NCBI RefSeq assembly: GCF_000429685.1
Contig: NZ_AUCI01000001.1
Span: 124,001 to 188,000, forward strand
Source: Salibacterium aidingense DSM 18341
Lineage (GTDB): Bacteria; Bacillota; Bacilli; Bacillales; Marinococcaceae
Reading direction: 5' to 3'
Length of the DNA stretch: 64,000 bases
Positions 50,925 to 58,482 of this stretch are shown here, piece by piece. Below the pieces are notes generated by a model that did no database searches, had not been told where the DNA came from, and worked only from the letters and a program-made list of their open reading frames with translations. The translations under genes and the position numbers were made by a program. Positions within the stretch are counted from its first letter, which is position 1. Every line of letters begins with the position of its first letter.

Positions 50925-51243
50925 CCTTATTGTTCATTTTCATTCTTCCTTTTTCTGTTAAGTGTACATCTAGAGAGAGTCGTTCCTGTCCCCGCAGCCT
51001 TTGAATATAACCATTTTTCTCCATTATTGTCAATGAATTACTGACTGTGGGACGCTCAAGCTGCAGATGATCCGCGATACTGGTAATGTACATGGACCGT
51101 AATTATAAACAACCTCCATCACGTATACATAGGACGTGTTCAGACCCAGTGTTTCAAGATGCTGTTCATAAAACTTTTGGACTTTTTTCCGCGCCAGAAC
51201 GAGTTGAAAAGCTAACAATGAGAGTTACTGTATTTTTATTCAT
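50925..51243 (-). pseudogene. N-terminal relic of a MarR-family gene
   Basis: Three frames together spell a MarR protein: MNKNTVTL, then LLAFQLVLARKKVQKFYEQH and LNTSYVYVMEVVYNYGP, then MYITSIADHLQLERPTVSNS, LTIMEKNGYIQRLRGQERLS and LDVHLTEKGRMKMN. Two frameshifts (near 51219 and 51093) inactivate it, and the coding sequence then runs into the right end of the inserted element. It was a regulator; its target is unknown. Confidence 0.75.
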
Positions 51244-51300
51244 GTTAGCATCTAACAATTCGTACACTAACAGTCAATTAAACTTCTGAAGCAGCGACTA

Positions 51301-52245
51301 CTAATCTAAAAGAATCAGCATTCCCATAATCGTTACGATTGAAATGAGCGTTGTTGTTACAACTATGTCAGGAACTTCCCTTTTTAACAGATGATACTTA
51401 TCGGCAAACACGTTCACGACAGCGCCGGTCGGCATAGCCGACAGCAGAATAAATGTATCGGCCCAGAGTTTCCTATCCTCCAGGAAAAATGGGACAAGAA
51501 TCAAGGCGGTCAACGGCATGACGACTAATTTTAATCCAATAACGCTAAGGTATGCCTTCTTGCTGCCAGGAAGAGCATGAGACTCCCTGCTCTCGCGCAC
51601 CAGCCCCAATCCGATGGCAAATAAAGCTGTCGGGCCGGCTGCTCCTCCTAACGTATCCGCAAACACCTTCAGTGTCTCCGGCACCGGCAGCTGCAGGAAG
51701 GCTGCCAGACTCCCTAAAAGTAGAGATAGATTAATGGGATTCCTCAAAACAGCCTTGGTTAGGGAAGAAAATATAGAAGCATGAGAAGGACTTGTGTATT
51801 CCATCGAAACGACAACGATGCTTATGATTAATAAATCACTGGTCAGCGTAACAATGGCCGCGGGCACTGCCGCTTCAGGCCCAAATGCCATCACCGCAAG
51901 CGGTATCCCGAGAAATCCTGTGTTCCCATAAGAGGAAGCCATTCCGTACATGAACGCGGCCGGAAGGCTTTTTTTAAAAACGAGCCTAAAAATAACAACG
52001 GCCGCCCCCATCACTAAAACGCAGGTGACCGCAGTAACAGCAAAAAAGGAAAAAGACGTGATTTCCTCCCGGGAAGCCTCTGCCAAAGATAGGAATAACA
52101 ATGCCGGGAGGGCAAAATAATAAATGTAACCGTTTAATGCCCCGGCCCCTCCGGTGGGAATAAAAGAAAAACGCCCCGCCAGAAAACCGCAGAACATAAT
52201 AGCAAATATCGGAATAACAAGATGTATCAGCGTGTCCAACCGCAA
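51301..52245 (-). CDS. AEC-family (auxin efflux carrier-like) transporter
   Basis: 314 residues with ten membrane helices. PIFAIMFCGFLAGRFSFIPT at the start, NGYIYYFALPALLFLSLAEA and ASSYGNTGFLGIPLAVMAFG are the family hallmarks, with Asn/Pro breaks in helices 4 and 9. Bacterial members move malate, malonate or other organic acids. The substrate is unknown here. RBS AGGAGGAG lies upstream. Single gene, behind the SMP-30 terminator. Confidence 0.88.
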   Translation of the reverse strand: MRLDTLIHLVIPIFAIMFCGFLAGRFSFIPTGGAGALNGYIYYFALPALLFLSLAEASREEITSFSFFAVTAVTCVLVMGAAVVIFRLVFKKSLPAAFMYGMASSYGNTGFLGIPLAVMAFGPEAAVPAAIVTLTSDLLIISIVVVSMEYTSPSHASIFSSLTKAVLRNPINLSLLLGSLAAFLQLPVPETLKVFADTLGGAAGPTALFAIGLGLVRESRESHALPGSKKAYLSVIGLKLVVMPLTALILVPFFLEDRKLWADTFILLSAMPTGAVVNVFADKYHLLKREVPDIVVTTTLISIVTIMGMLILLD

Positions 52246-52255
52246 CTCCTCCTAC

Positions 52256-52288
52256 AAAAAAGCCTCAGCCCGGAGAACAGACTGAAGC
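52256..52288 (-). terminator. Terminator after the SMP-30 gene
   Basis: On the minus strand GCTTCAG and CTGAGGC pair around a 13-nt loop and are followed by TTTTTTG. Confidence 0.7.
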
Positions 52289-52340
52289 ATTTTCTGTATA
52301 AATATCAAATCATCATCCGCTTGACCTTCCTGTACCTTAT

Positions 52341-53216
52341 TTAACCAAAACGATCCGACAGGGTGCCTTTTACATCCAGATCCACGGCAAACAAACCACC
52401 GGCGTGCGGCTCTTGTTGCAGCTGCTCTTCCCTTAAACTATTTCGCGCCGTCGTGATATATAATGTTTTTAAATCCCTGCCGCCGAACACACAGGATGTT
52501 ACCTGGCTCGCAGGGACCTCAATTTCTTCCAGACATTCACTCGTTCCAGGATTCCAGCGGCTCACTTTCCAGCCTCCATAATGAGCAATCCACAGCATCC
52601 CTTCCGCATCGATGGTCATACCGTCGGGACGGCCTTCTGTTCCAGAGAACGTGATGATGGTACGGCGGTTAGAAATAGATCCGCTTTTTACATCATAATC
52701 AAAAGCACTGACCTGAAGCGTCGGCGTATCAATATAATACATGGAGGTCTGCTCCGCATTCCACGCCAGGCCGTTCGATATTCCTATGTTATCTACTTTT
52801 TGTGCGACCGTATGGTCTGCCTCCAGACAATAAAGGGCGGCTTGATCTTTTTGTTTATCGTACGCCATGGTTCCCGCCCAGAAGCGGCCGGCCGGATCAC
52901 ACTTTCCATCATTAAATCGGTTGCCGGGAAGATGCTCTTCCGGATCTGTAATTGGCGTGAATACCGCTTCATCAAAATCAATAAGATAAAAGCCGTGCTG
53001 CATGGCTGCTATTAATTCACTATTTTTATGTACCACCACAGCACCCGGTTCCTGACCGGCAGATAATGTTTGGTTCGTCTGCTTGCCGGGGTTATACCGG
53101 TGGATGTTTTTCCCCATAATATCCACCCAATATAATGCCTCTTCCTGTTCATCCCAGCTTGGCCCTTCTCCGAGCAACGCTTTTTCGTCCACAACGAGTT
53201 CAGCTTTTTTATTCAT
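52341..53216 (-). CDS. SMP-30/gluconolactonase-family protein
   Basis: 291 residues, six-bladed beta-propeller. Metal-binding residues are in place: Glu in LLGEGPSWDE, PGNRFNDGKCDPAGRFWAG, Asn in NIGISNGLAWN and Asp in GRPDGMTIDAEG. It hydrolyses a sugar lactone such as gluconolactone. It starts directly after the stop of the 2-hydroxyacid dehydrogenase gene with no spacer, so the pair is translated together. Linked chemistry would give gluconate or a related aldonate. Confidence 0.88.
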   Translation of the reverse strand: MNKKAELVVDEKALLGEGPSWDEQEEALYWVDIMGKNIHRYNPGKQTNQTLSAGQEPGAVVVHKNSELIAAMQHGFYLIDFDEAVFTPITDPEEHLPGNRFNDGKCDPAGRFWAGTMAYDKQKDQAALYCLEADHTVAQKVDNIGISNGLAWNAEQTSMYYIDTPTLQVSAFDYDVKSGSISNRRTIITFSGTEGRPDGMTIDAEGMLWIAHYGGWKVSRWNPGTSECLEEIEVPASQVTSCVFGGRDLKTLYITTARNSLREEQLQQEPHAGGLFAVDLDVKGTLSDRFG

Positions 53217-54176
53217 TTATTTCCCTCCCGGTATCACATGCTTTGGTTTTTTACCAAGTACTCCATCTACACATTGCCTTGCTGCATCTGCAGCCATCGC
53301 ATGCCTTGTTTCGTGGGTCGCAGTCCCAATATGAGGCAGGGTCACTACGTTATCCATCTGCAGGAAAGGATGATCAGGCTCAATCGGTTCATTTTCAAAG
53401 ACATCCAGGCCGGCAGCCGCAATTTCTCCGTCCTGCAGAGCCTGAATCATTTCTTCTTCCACCGCCACGGGACCACGGCTTCCATTTAAGAAAATCGCGT
53501 GCTTCTGCATTTTCCCAAACTCCTCCGCTCCAATAAGGCCACGGGTCTGCTCTGTCAGCGGGGTAAGCAGCATGATGAAATCACAGGAATGGAGGAGGTT
53601 ATCCAACTCAGCATAAGAAGCCCCGGTGCTGTGTTCCGCTTCAGGCTTACGGCTCCGATTGTGATAGACCACATCCATATGAAACGCCGCTCGCGCCCGG
53701 CGTGCTGTCTCTTCTCCAATACGACCCATGCCGATAATGCCGAGCTTCTTGTGATGGATGTTGGTTCCAAAATGCTCCGAGGTAAGCGGTTTTTTCCACG
53801 ATCCGCTCTTGACCATGTGATCCAGCTCCGGAATTCTTCGGGCCGTCGCAATCATTAAACCGATCATCGTATCCGCCATCGTATCGATCAAGACGGTAGG
53901 GGTATGAGTCGCCGTGACCCCTTTTTCTGATATCGCTTTCATATTAAGGTTATCGTAACCTACGGAGACGTTGCTGATCACTTTCAGGTTCGGCGCATGC
54001 TGCAGCAGCTCCTCATCAATTTCCAGTCCTGCCCCGTATAAGGCATCCGCCTCCGCAAGCTCCCGATAAAATCTATCCCTTTCCTTCTTCGGCCGGACCA
54101 CCCGGACCTCCGCATGCTCCTTCATAAAAGCAAGAACATCGTCCGGCGGCTGTATGTAGGATAAAATGACAGGCAT
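53217..54176 (-). CDS. D-isomer 2-hydroxyacid dehydrogenase (GhrB/YvcT-like)
   Basis: 319 residues. NAD(P)-binding LGIIGMGRIGEETARRA, catalytic Arg in FLNGSRGPVAVEEEM, Glu in GLDVFENEPIEP and His in TLPHIGTATHETR. The NVSVGYDNL and TPTVLIDTMAD segments point to the glyoxylate/hydroxypyruvate/2-ketogluconate reductase branch. It probably reduces 2-ketogluconate or hydroxypyruvate. First gene of a two-gene unit with the lactonase, which supports an aldonate role. Confidence 0.88.
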   Translation of the reverse strand: MPVILSYIQPPDDVLAFMKEHAEVRVVRPKKERDRFYRELAEADALYGAGLEIDEELLQHAPNLKVISNVSVGYDNLNMKAISEKGVTATHTPTVLIDTMADTMIGLMIATARRIPELDHMVKSGSWKKPLTSEHFGTNIHHKKLGIIGMGRIGEETARRARAAFHMDVVYHNRSRKPEAEHSTGASYAELDNLLHSCDFIMLLTPLTEQTRGLIGAEEFGKMQKHAIFLNGSRGPVAVEEEMIQALQDGEIAAAGLDVFENEPIEPDHPFLQMDNVVTLPHIGTATHETRHAMAADAARQCVDGVLGKKPKHVIPGGK

Positions 54177-54225
54177 CCTTATCGTCCTCCCCTAAAAACT
54201 ATGGTTTCATTCTACCATATCTCAA

Positions 54226-54354
54226 CTACATTGTCGGGTTATTATCACCCGATACCTTCGCCTCATACATCAAACGATCCGCCCTGCGGTGCACTTCTGA
54301 CGGAGAATTTTTCCGACTTTGTGGATGAATAGAAGTAGTATGGAAGGAGACAAA
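54226..54354 (-). pseudogene. C-terminal relic of a GGDEF domain
   Basis: 42 open codons on the minus strand read FVSFHTTSIHPQSRKNSPSE then VHRRADRLMYEAKVSGDN and stop. The RRADRLMYEAKVSG part is the standard last helix of diguanylate cyclase GGDEF domains. The catalytic GGDEF loop and everything upstream are missing; no start or ribosome-binding site exists. It lies just upstream of the dehydrogenase gene, so its tail may overlap that promoter. Confidence 0.7.
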
Positions 54355-54484
54355 AATTTTTAATAGAATTGAAATATATACCATACAATAATTTCCGTTC
54401 CCGTTTGCACGTCGAAATTAGTAATTTTATCTGGGCGCTTATATTTCAGCTCTTGGTATTTATTTTATCTTTGGTAACAAACGA

Positions 54485-54604
54485 ATGGAAAGAAGTATAT
54501 CGTGCAGCCTTCCTTATTACCTGGATAACAAGCCCTACGATAACCCGGAGATTTTAATATTTGAGCCCGCCCCGCCGGAATTATTGGAATATGTAATAAA
54601 ATAA
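54485..54604 (+). pseudogene. Possible gene tail, 39 open codons
   Basis: In one plus frame MERSISCSLPYYLDNKPYDN and PEILIFEPAPPELLEYVIK precede a stop. The frame extends upstream to about 54424 as AYISALGIYFIFGNKR. Composition looks coding, but no ribosome-binding site is present. An overlapping frame (54369-54557) also reads open, so a frameshifted relic is possible. Unrecognised. Confidence 0.3.
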
Positions 54605-54712
54605 GATCCATATTAAGCTGTTCCTTCCTCTAATTGAATGTGCGCCAACACGGATGAAGCAATCATCTGAAGACAACCAGCCTCCTCGTTGGAAATCGGC
54701 AGGCATTCACCA

Positions 54713-54738
54713 GTTTTAAGTAGAAGTCATGCGGGAAT
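54713..54738 (+). promoter_or_regulatory. SigB-type promoter of the CsbD gene
   Basis: GTTTTAA, 13 nt spacer, GGGAAT, close to the SigB consensus GTTTAA-N12-15-GGGWAT. It lies 33 nt before the start codon of a CsbD-family gene, a classic member of the SigB stress regulon. Confidence 0.7.
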
Positions 54739-54771
54739 AGACTAGTAAACATTCATGAAGAGGTGATACAG

Positions 54772-54966
54772 ATGGCAGGAAAAGAGGGTTGGAGCGATAA
54801 AATTAAAGGAGCAGTAAGCAAGGTAAAAGGCGAAGCCAAAGACCAGATCGGCAACGCGAAAGAGGATCGCGGGCTGCAGGAAGAAGGAAAAAGGGATAAA
54901 ACAAAAGGCGAAGTTCAGGAAGATATTGGAGAGATGAAAAACGATACGGAGAATAAAGAAAGATAA
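54772..54966 (+). CDS. CsbD-family general stress protein
   Basis: 64 residues, normal length. Reads MAGKEGWSDKIKGAVSKVKG, EAKDQIGNAKEDRGLQEEGK and a charged helical end, the standard CsbD-like pattern. These small, disordered-to-helical proteins accumulate under general stress; their molecular action is unknown. ATG 54772 is preferred, with GAGGTG 6 nt upstream; a GTG at 54763 overlaps that site. A perfect SigB promoter and a strong terminator bracket it. Confidence 0.9.
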   Translation: MAGKEGWSDKIKGAVSKVKGEAKDQIGNAKEDRGLQEEGKRDKTKGEVQEDIGEMKNDTENKER

Positions 54967-54972
54967 CAGCAG

Positions 54973-55004
54973 CTGTCCCGCTTTCTTAAGCGGGGCAGTT
55001 TTTT
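54973..55004 (+). terminator. Terminator after the CsbD gene
   Basis: CTGTCCCGCTT and AAGCGGGGCAG pair around TCTT and are followed by TTTTTT. Confidence 0.93.
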
Positions 55005-55027
55005 CTGTTTGCCTGTATACTGTAAAG

Positions 55028-55780
55028 TTATACAGTCTTCGAAGGGAGTCCATTAATAAAAGCAATACTTTCAATGGCAATCATTTCTTTATCATGGTCG
55101 AGCACCGCTACATGATAGCTTTCATGCATAGGGATAATTCTTTTATTTTCCACGGAGATCGTGTGATAAATGTCTTCACTGTTTGCAGGCGGTACGACAT
55201 GATCCACATCGGATACAAAAATCCTGGCAGGAACACGGATATCCAACAATTTTTCCTGAGTGTCTTCCATGAGCTTCTGCAATTCGCGGAATGATTGAAC
55301 CGGAGTACGCTCATAGGTTAATTCATATACCCCTTCTTTTTTAATATCAGGGGCTTCTGTTTCCATAAAACGGTTATTGGCGGCAGTAACGGGGTGGAGA
55401 TCCGGGATTTCAATCGCTGCATTAATCACAATAATCCCTTTTATCTCTGGAAAACGCTCCGCCAGATGAAGCGTCAGCGTCCCCCCCATGGAAAGTCCAG
55501 CTACATATATATCGGTACAGGTCTCCTTTAAAAAATGAAACCCCTCTTCTACGGAGTCACACCATTGCTTCCAGGACGTTTGTTCCAGATCTTCCGGGTG
55601 TGTGCCATGTCCAGCAAGGCGAGGGCCGAACACTGTAAAACCAGCCTGATGAAAACTCTCCCCCAAAGGGCGCATGCTCTGGGTCGTTCCCGTAAATCCG
55701 TGAATAACCAATACACCGGTATCGTTCCCTTCAAAATAGAAAGGCTCCGCCCCTTCCATCACAGGATAGTTTTCCTCCAT
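55028..55780 (-). CDS. Alpha/beta hydrolase, carboxylesterase/monoacylglycerol lipase type
   Basis: 250 residues. Oxyanion loop VLVIHGFTGTTQSM, nucleophile elbow VAGLSMGGTLTLH (Ser), acid in IFVSDVDHVVPP and catalytic His in ESYHVAVLDHD. This matches the Est30/monoglyceride lipase family of Bacillales, which hydrolyses short acyl esters. ATG 55780 has GGGAGG 9 nt upstream. No signal peptide, so it is cytoplasmic. Single-gene unit. Confidence 0.9.
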   Translation of the reverse strand: MEENYPVMEGAEPFYFEGNDTGVLVIHGFTGTTQSMRPLGESFHQAGFTVFGPRLAGHGTHPEDLEQTSWKQWCDSVEEGFHFLKETCTDIYVAGLSMGGTLTLHLAERFPEIKGIIVINAAIEIPDLHPVTAANNRFMETEAPDIKKEGVYELTYERTPVQSFRELQKLMEDTQEKLLDIRVPARIFVSDVDHVVPPANSEDIYHTISVENKRIIPMHESYHVAVLDHDKEMIAIESIAFINGLPSKTV

Positions 55781-55892
55781 CTTTCTCACCCTCCCGAAAA
55801 TGGTATAATACTACTTTCCTCACAGGATAGCGTAAAACCTGCCGTTTGTCATGAAAAAATTTCATCGTTCACATATTCTTTACACAAACATA

Positions 55893-55935
55893 ATAAAAAA
55901 ATACCCCCATACCGCATATTTTCAGTATGGGGGAG
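55893..55935 (-). terminator. Terminator after the SLH peptidase gene
   Basis: CCCCCATAC and GTATGGGGG pair around a 12-nt loop; on the minus strand they are followed by TATTTTTTTATT. Confidence 0.92.
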
Positions 55936-55948
55936 ACATGATGTTTAA

Positions 55949-58162
55949 TTATTGTGCGGCATTCAGAAAAACCGCCAGTTGTGCTCTGGTTGTATCGTTC
56001 GAAGCGCGGAAGGTGTTGTCTTCCTCATAGCCGTCCGCGATGCCTGCCGAAGTAATGGCAGCGATGCCTTCATAGGCCCAGTGATCTTCCTCTATATCAT
56101 CATAGGCTGCTTCTCCTTCAGGCAGATCAAACGCTCTTTTCAGGACTAGGGCCATCTGTCCGCGTGTTAACGTTTCATCCGGACGGAAGCCTTCCTCTCC
56201 CTGACCCATCCAGCCTTCTTCATACACAGCTGCCATTTCGTCGTAGTACGTATGATCTTCCGATACGGCTGCTTCTTCCGGTAGATCCGAAGCCGCTTCC
56301 GTATCAAGATCAAATATCCGGGAAAGCATTACTGCTGCATGTTCCCGTTTGATGTCATCATTGGGGCGGAATGTGCCGTCACTGTAACCGCTGATGATCC
56401 CTTCAGAGGCCAATTCTGTTATGGCGTCAACGGCAAAATGATCCTCATCGACATCACTGAAATCGGGTTCAGCTGGATCTTCTGCGTCCGTTTCGCTGTA
56501 AATCCCGAATTCACGTGGGTATTCGTCTAGTTCCGGATCGTAGCAGGTGACTTTATTTCCTCCCGTCATTGGTTCACTGGTTGCGGGAATCGTTTCGCCA
56601 TCTTCTTTACCCTCCGGCAGATGAATGCCATCGTTCTCTTTCGTTTCAGCTTCCACTTTATCCGTCAGTTCCATTCCCAGATCCAGGCTCTGGAGCAGAC
56701 GATTTTTCACATTTTCCGTAATCAAGGTCTGGGCTTCTTCTGTCTGCCCATTGTTCAACAGGTCCTGAGCTTCTGCTTCAAGATCCTCTCTTTCATCAAG
56801 CATTTTCTGTTCGAAGCTTTCGATTTCTCCCGTTACGTCATGCAGAAAATCCTGCGGGGAGGCACACGTATAGTACATCAGCCGTTTGAACTGGCGGACA
56901 GCGGAACGGGTTGCCTCTTGATGAGCATAGTCGTCCGCAAGGAAATCGCTGTCCGAATCCTTGGTCATATAACGGTGCTGCAGGAATTCCGGCGGCACTT
57001 CTTCCGTTGCGATTGGAATCGGTACATAAGGTGTGGTCACAGCGCCGGTTGCGGCGAGCCACAGGGTCTGCAGTTCACTGTCGACATCCGGCCGGATATG
57101 GGCCACCTGCCCGTAGCCGGAAAAGTCATTGGACCAGCGCGGATCACGTACATACGCCATCATATCTTCAAGACTGAGATCGGTCATGTCATGAAGCTCT
57201 TCTTCACGCGCATGCGGGTCCCGCGACGCCGTATAATGATCCTCTTCCATTTCTACTCCCTCAGCTGGGAACGGCATACCGTATACTTCCTGTAAATCAA
57301 TATACTCCTGGCCTTCCTCCAATTCAAGCCAGCCCTGTTCTTCGGCAAAATCTACAAGATTACTGGAGGCCATATAGTCTTCGTTGTTTTCAAAGTCGAC
57401 AGCGAATTCATTAATATAGCCCGGATAGGATACGCGGATTTCATCTGAATCAAGTTTCTTCGCCGCCCAGAGTCCCTGTCCTCCGGCATAATTAATCAAA
57501 ATCCAGCCTTCGTTTTCATCTGCAAATAGATGAGAATTGCCGCCATAGGTTGTAAACCCATATTCGTCAATCAAACCGCCGACAATTTCCACGGCTTCCC
57601 TTGCACTCGAAGCCCGTTCCATGGCGATTCTGGCAAGATCACTGTACTGCGGCCCGGTCTGCGGCTCCGGTGTCATTTCAACCAGCTCGTCCCGCGATGG
57701 AGACCAGATATCCCGCGCGGCAACTCCTTGATCGTTCAGGCCTCCATTGGTTAATGGCTGTGGAAACCCGGCAAATTCCGAATAGCTGGAGCTGATATAT
57801 TTATTCGTATGTTCAGCCTGCGGGATCTCAATTAATTCTCCCGGCAGGCTTGCTTCTTCCGTGGCGCCTACTTCCATTGTTGCACCCTCATCATGCTGCT
57901 GTTCCGGTACGATGTCGATCCAGTGGCTTGACGGTTCATGGCCGAAGCCTGCCAATATAGTGGAGCCATCTTCTGTCAAATCACTCCCGACATAAATCCC
58001 AATACTTTTGGACTGTCGTTCAAACGAAGATTCTTCTTCAGCAGCAGATTCCGGCTCCTGCGTCCTTTCCTGCTCCGAGGCTGCCAGTGCTCCGGCGCCG
58101 GTTCCTGCAAGAAAGATACCGGTCAACATAGACGTAAAAATAGATTTCTTATAAGCCTTCAT
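55949..58162 (-). CDS. SLH-anchored C69 dipeptidase homologue with Ser for the catalytic Cys
   Basis: 737 residues from ATG 58162 (GGAAGGGG upstream). Signal peptide about 1-28 (FTSMLTGIFLAGTGAGALAA). A peptidase C69 domain spans about 53-560; its usual N-terminal CTGIYVG with the Cys nucleophile reads Ser53-IGIYVGSDLTEDGST. GGLNDQGVAARDIWSPSR and HIRPDVDSELQTLWLAATGA are further family blocks. Three SLH repeats close the protein (about 585-737), each with a GIISGYSDGTFRPND-like core, anchoring it to the cell wall. The chain is strongly acidic, as in halophiles. Ser may still serve as an N-terminal nucleophile, or the protein may be a non-catalytic wall protein. Confidence 0.85.
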   Translation of the reverse strand: MKAYKKSIFTSMLTGIFLAGTGAGALAASEQERTQEPESAAEEESSFERQSKSIGIYVGSDLTEDGSTILAGFGHEPSSHWIDIVPEQQHDEGATMEVGATEEASLPGELIEIPQAEHTNKYISSSYSEFAGFPQPLTNGGLNDQGVAARDIWSPSRDELVEMTPEPQTGPQYSDLARIAMERASSAREAVEIVGGLIDEYGFTTYGGNSHLFADENEGWILINYAGGQGLWAAKKLDSDEIRVSYPGYINEFAVDFENNEDYMASSNLVDFAEEQGWLELEEGQEYIDLQEVYGMPFPAEGVEMEEDHYTASRDPHAREEELHDMTDLSLEDMMAYVRDPRWSNDFSGYGQVAHIRPDVDSELQTLWLAATGAVTTPYVPIPIATEEVPPEFLQHRYMTKDSDSDFLADDYAHQEATRSAVRQFKRLMYYTCASPQDFLHDVTGEIESFEQKMLDEREDLEAEAQDLLNNGQTEEAQTLITENVKNRLLQSLDLGMELTDKVEAETKENDGIHLPEGKEDGETIPATSEPMTGGNKVTCYDPELDEYPREFGIYSETDAEDPAEPDFSDVDEDHFAVDAITELASEGIISGYSDGTFRPNDDIKREHAAVMLSRIFDLDTEAASDLPEEAAVSEDHTYYDEMAAVYEEGWMGQGEEGFRPDETLTRGQMALVLKRAFDLPEGEAAYDDIEEDHWAYEGIAAITSAGIADGYEEDNTFRASNDTTRAQLAVFLNAAQ

Positions 58163-58412
58163 CCTGTTTCCCCTTCCTGTTAGTGATTCGCTGCCCCATG
58201 TCTTTTTCTGGTATGAAATGACTTCTCCTCCTGTAAAATCATTCCTTTCCCCAAACTTCGACACGGTACAACATGTGGTTTAAGTTACCAGGAAGTCCCG
58301 TAAGCTGCCAAATGATATAAAGAGCGATCCATACGTAATATTCTTTTTTCAAGCAAGAGTATCTTTTAGATCCTTTACCTATCTCTAAATTCCGTCCATA
58401 CGACAGTTTCAT

Positions 58413-58453
58413 AAAAAAAGTCGGCTGCTATGGCAAATCCACAGCAGCCGGCG
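58413..58453 (-). terminator. Terminator after the oxidase subunit gene
   Basis: GCCGGCTGCTGTGG and CCATAGCAGCCGAC pair with one mismatch around ATTTG, followed on the minus strand by TTTTTTTATG. Confidence 0.93.
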
Positions 58454-58482
58454 AATCAAACGGATATATGATTCAAAAACTG

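Noticed and set aside
50061-50936. CRISPR-like or phage att interpretation of the repeated 20-mer
   Set aside because: Only two direct copies exist, they are palindromic, and no cas or integrase gene is nearby; the inverted-repeat element explains them better.
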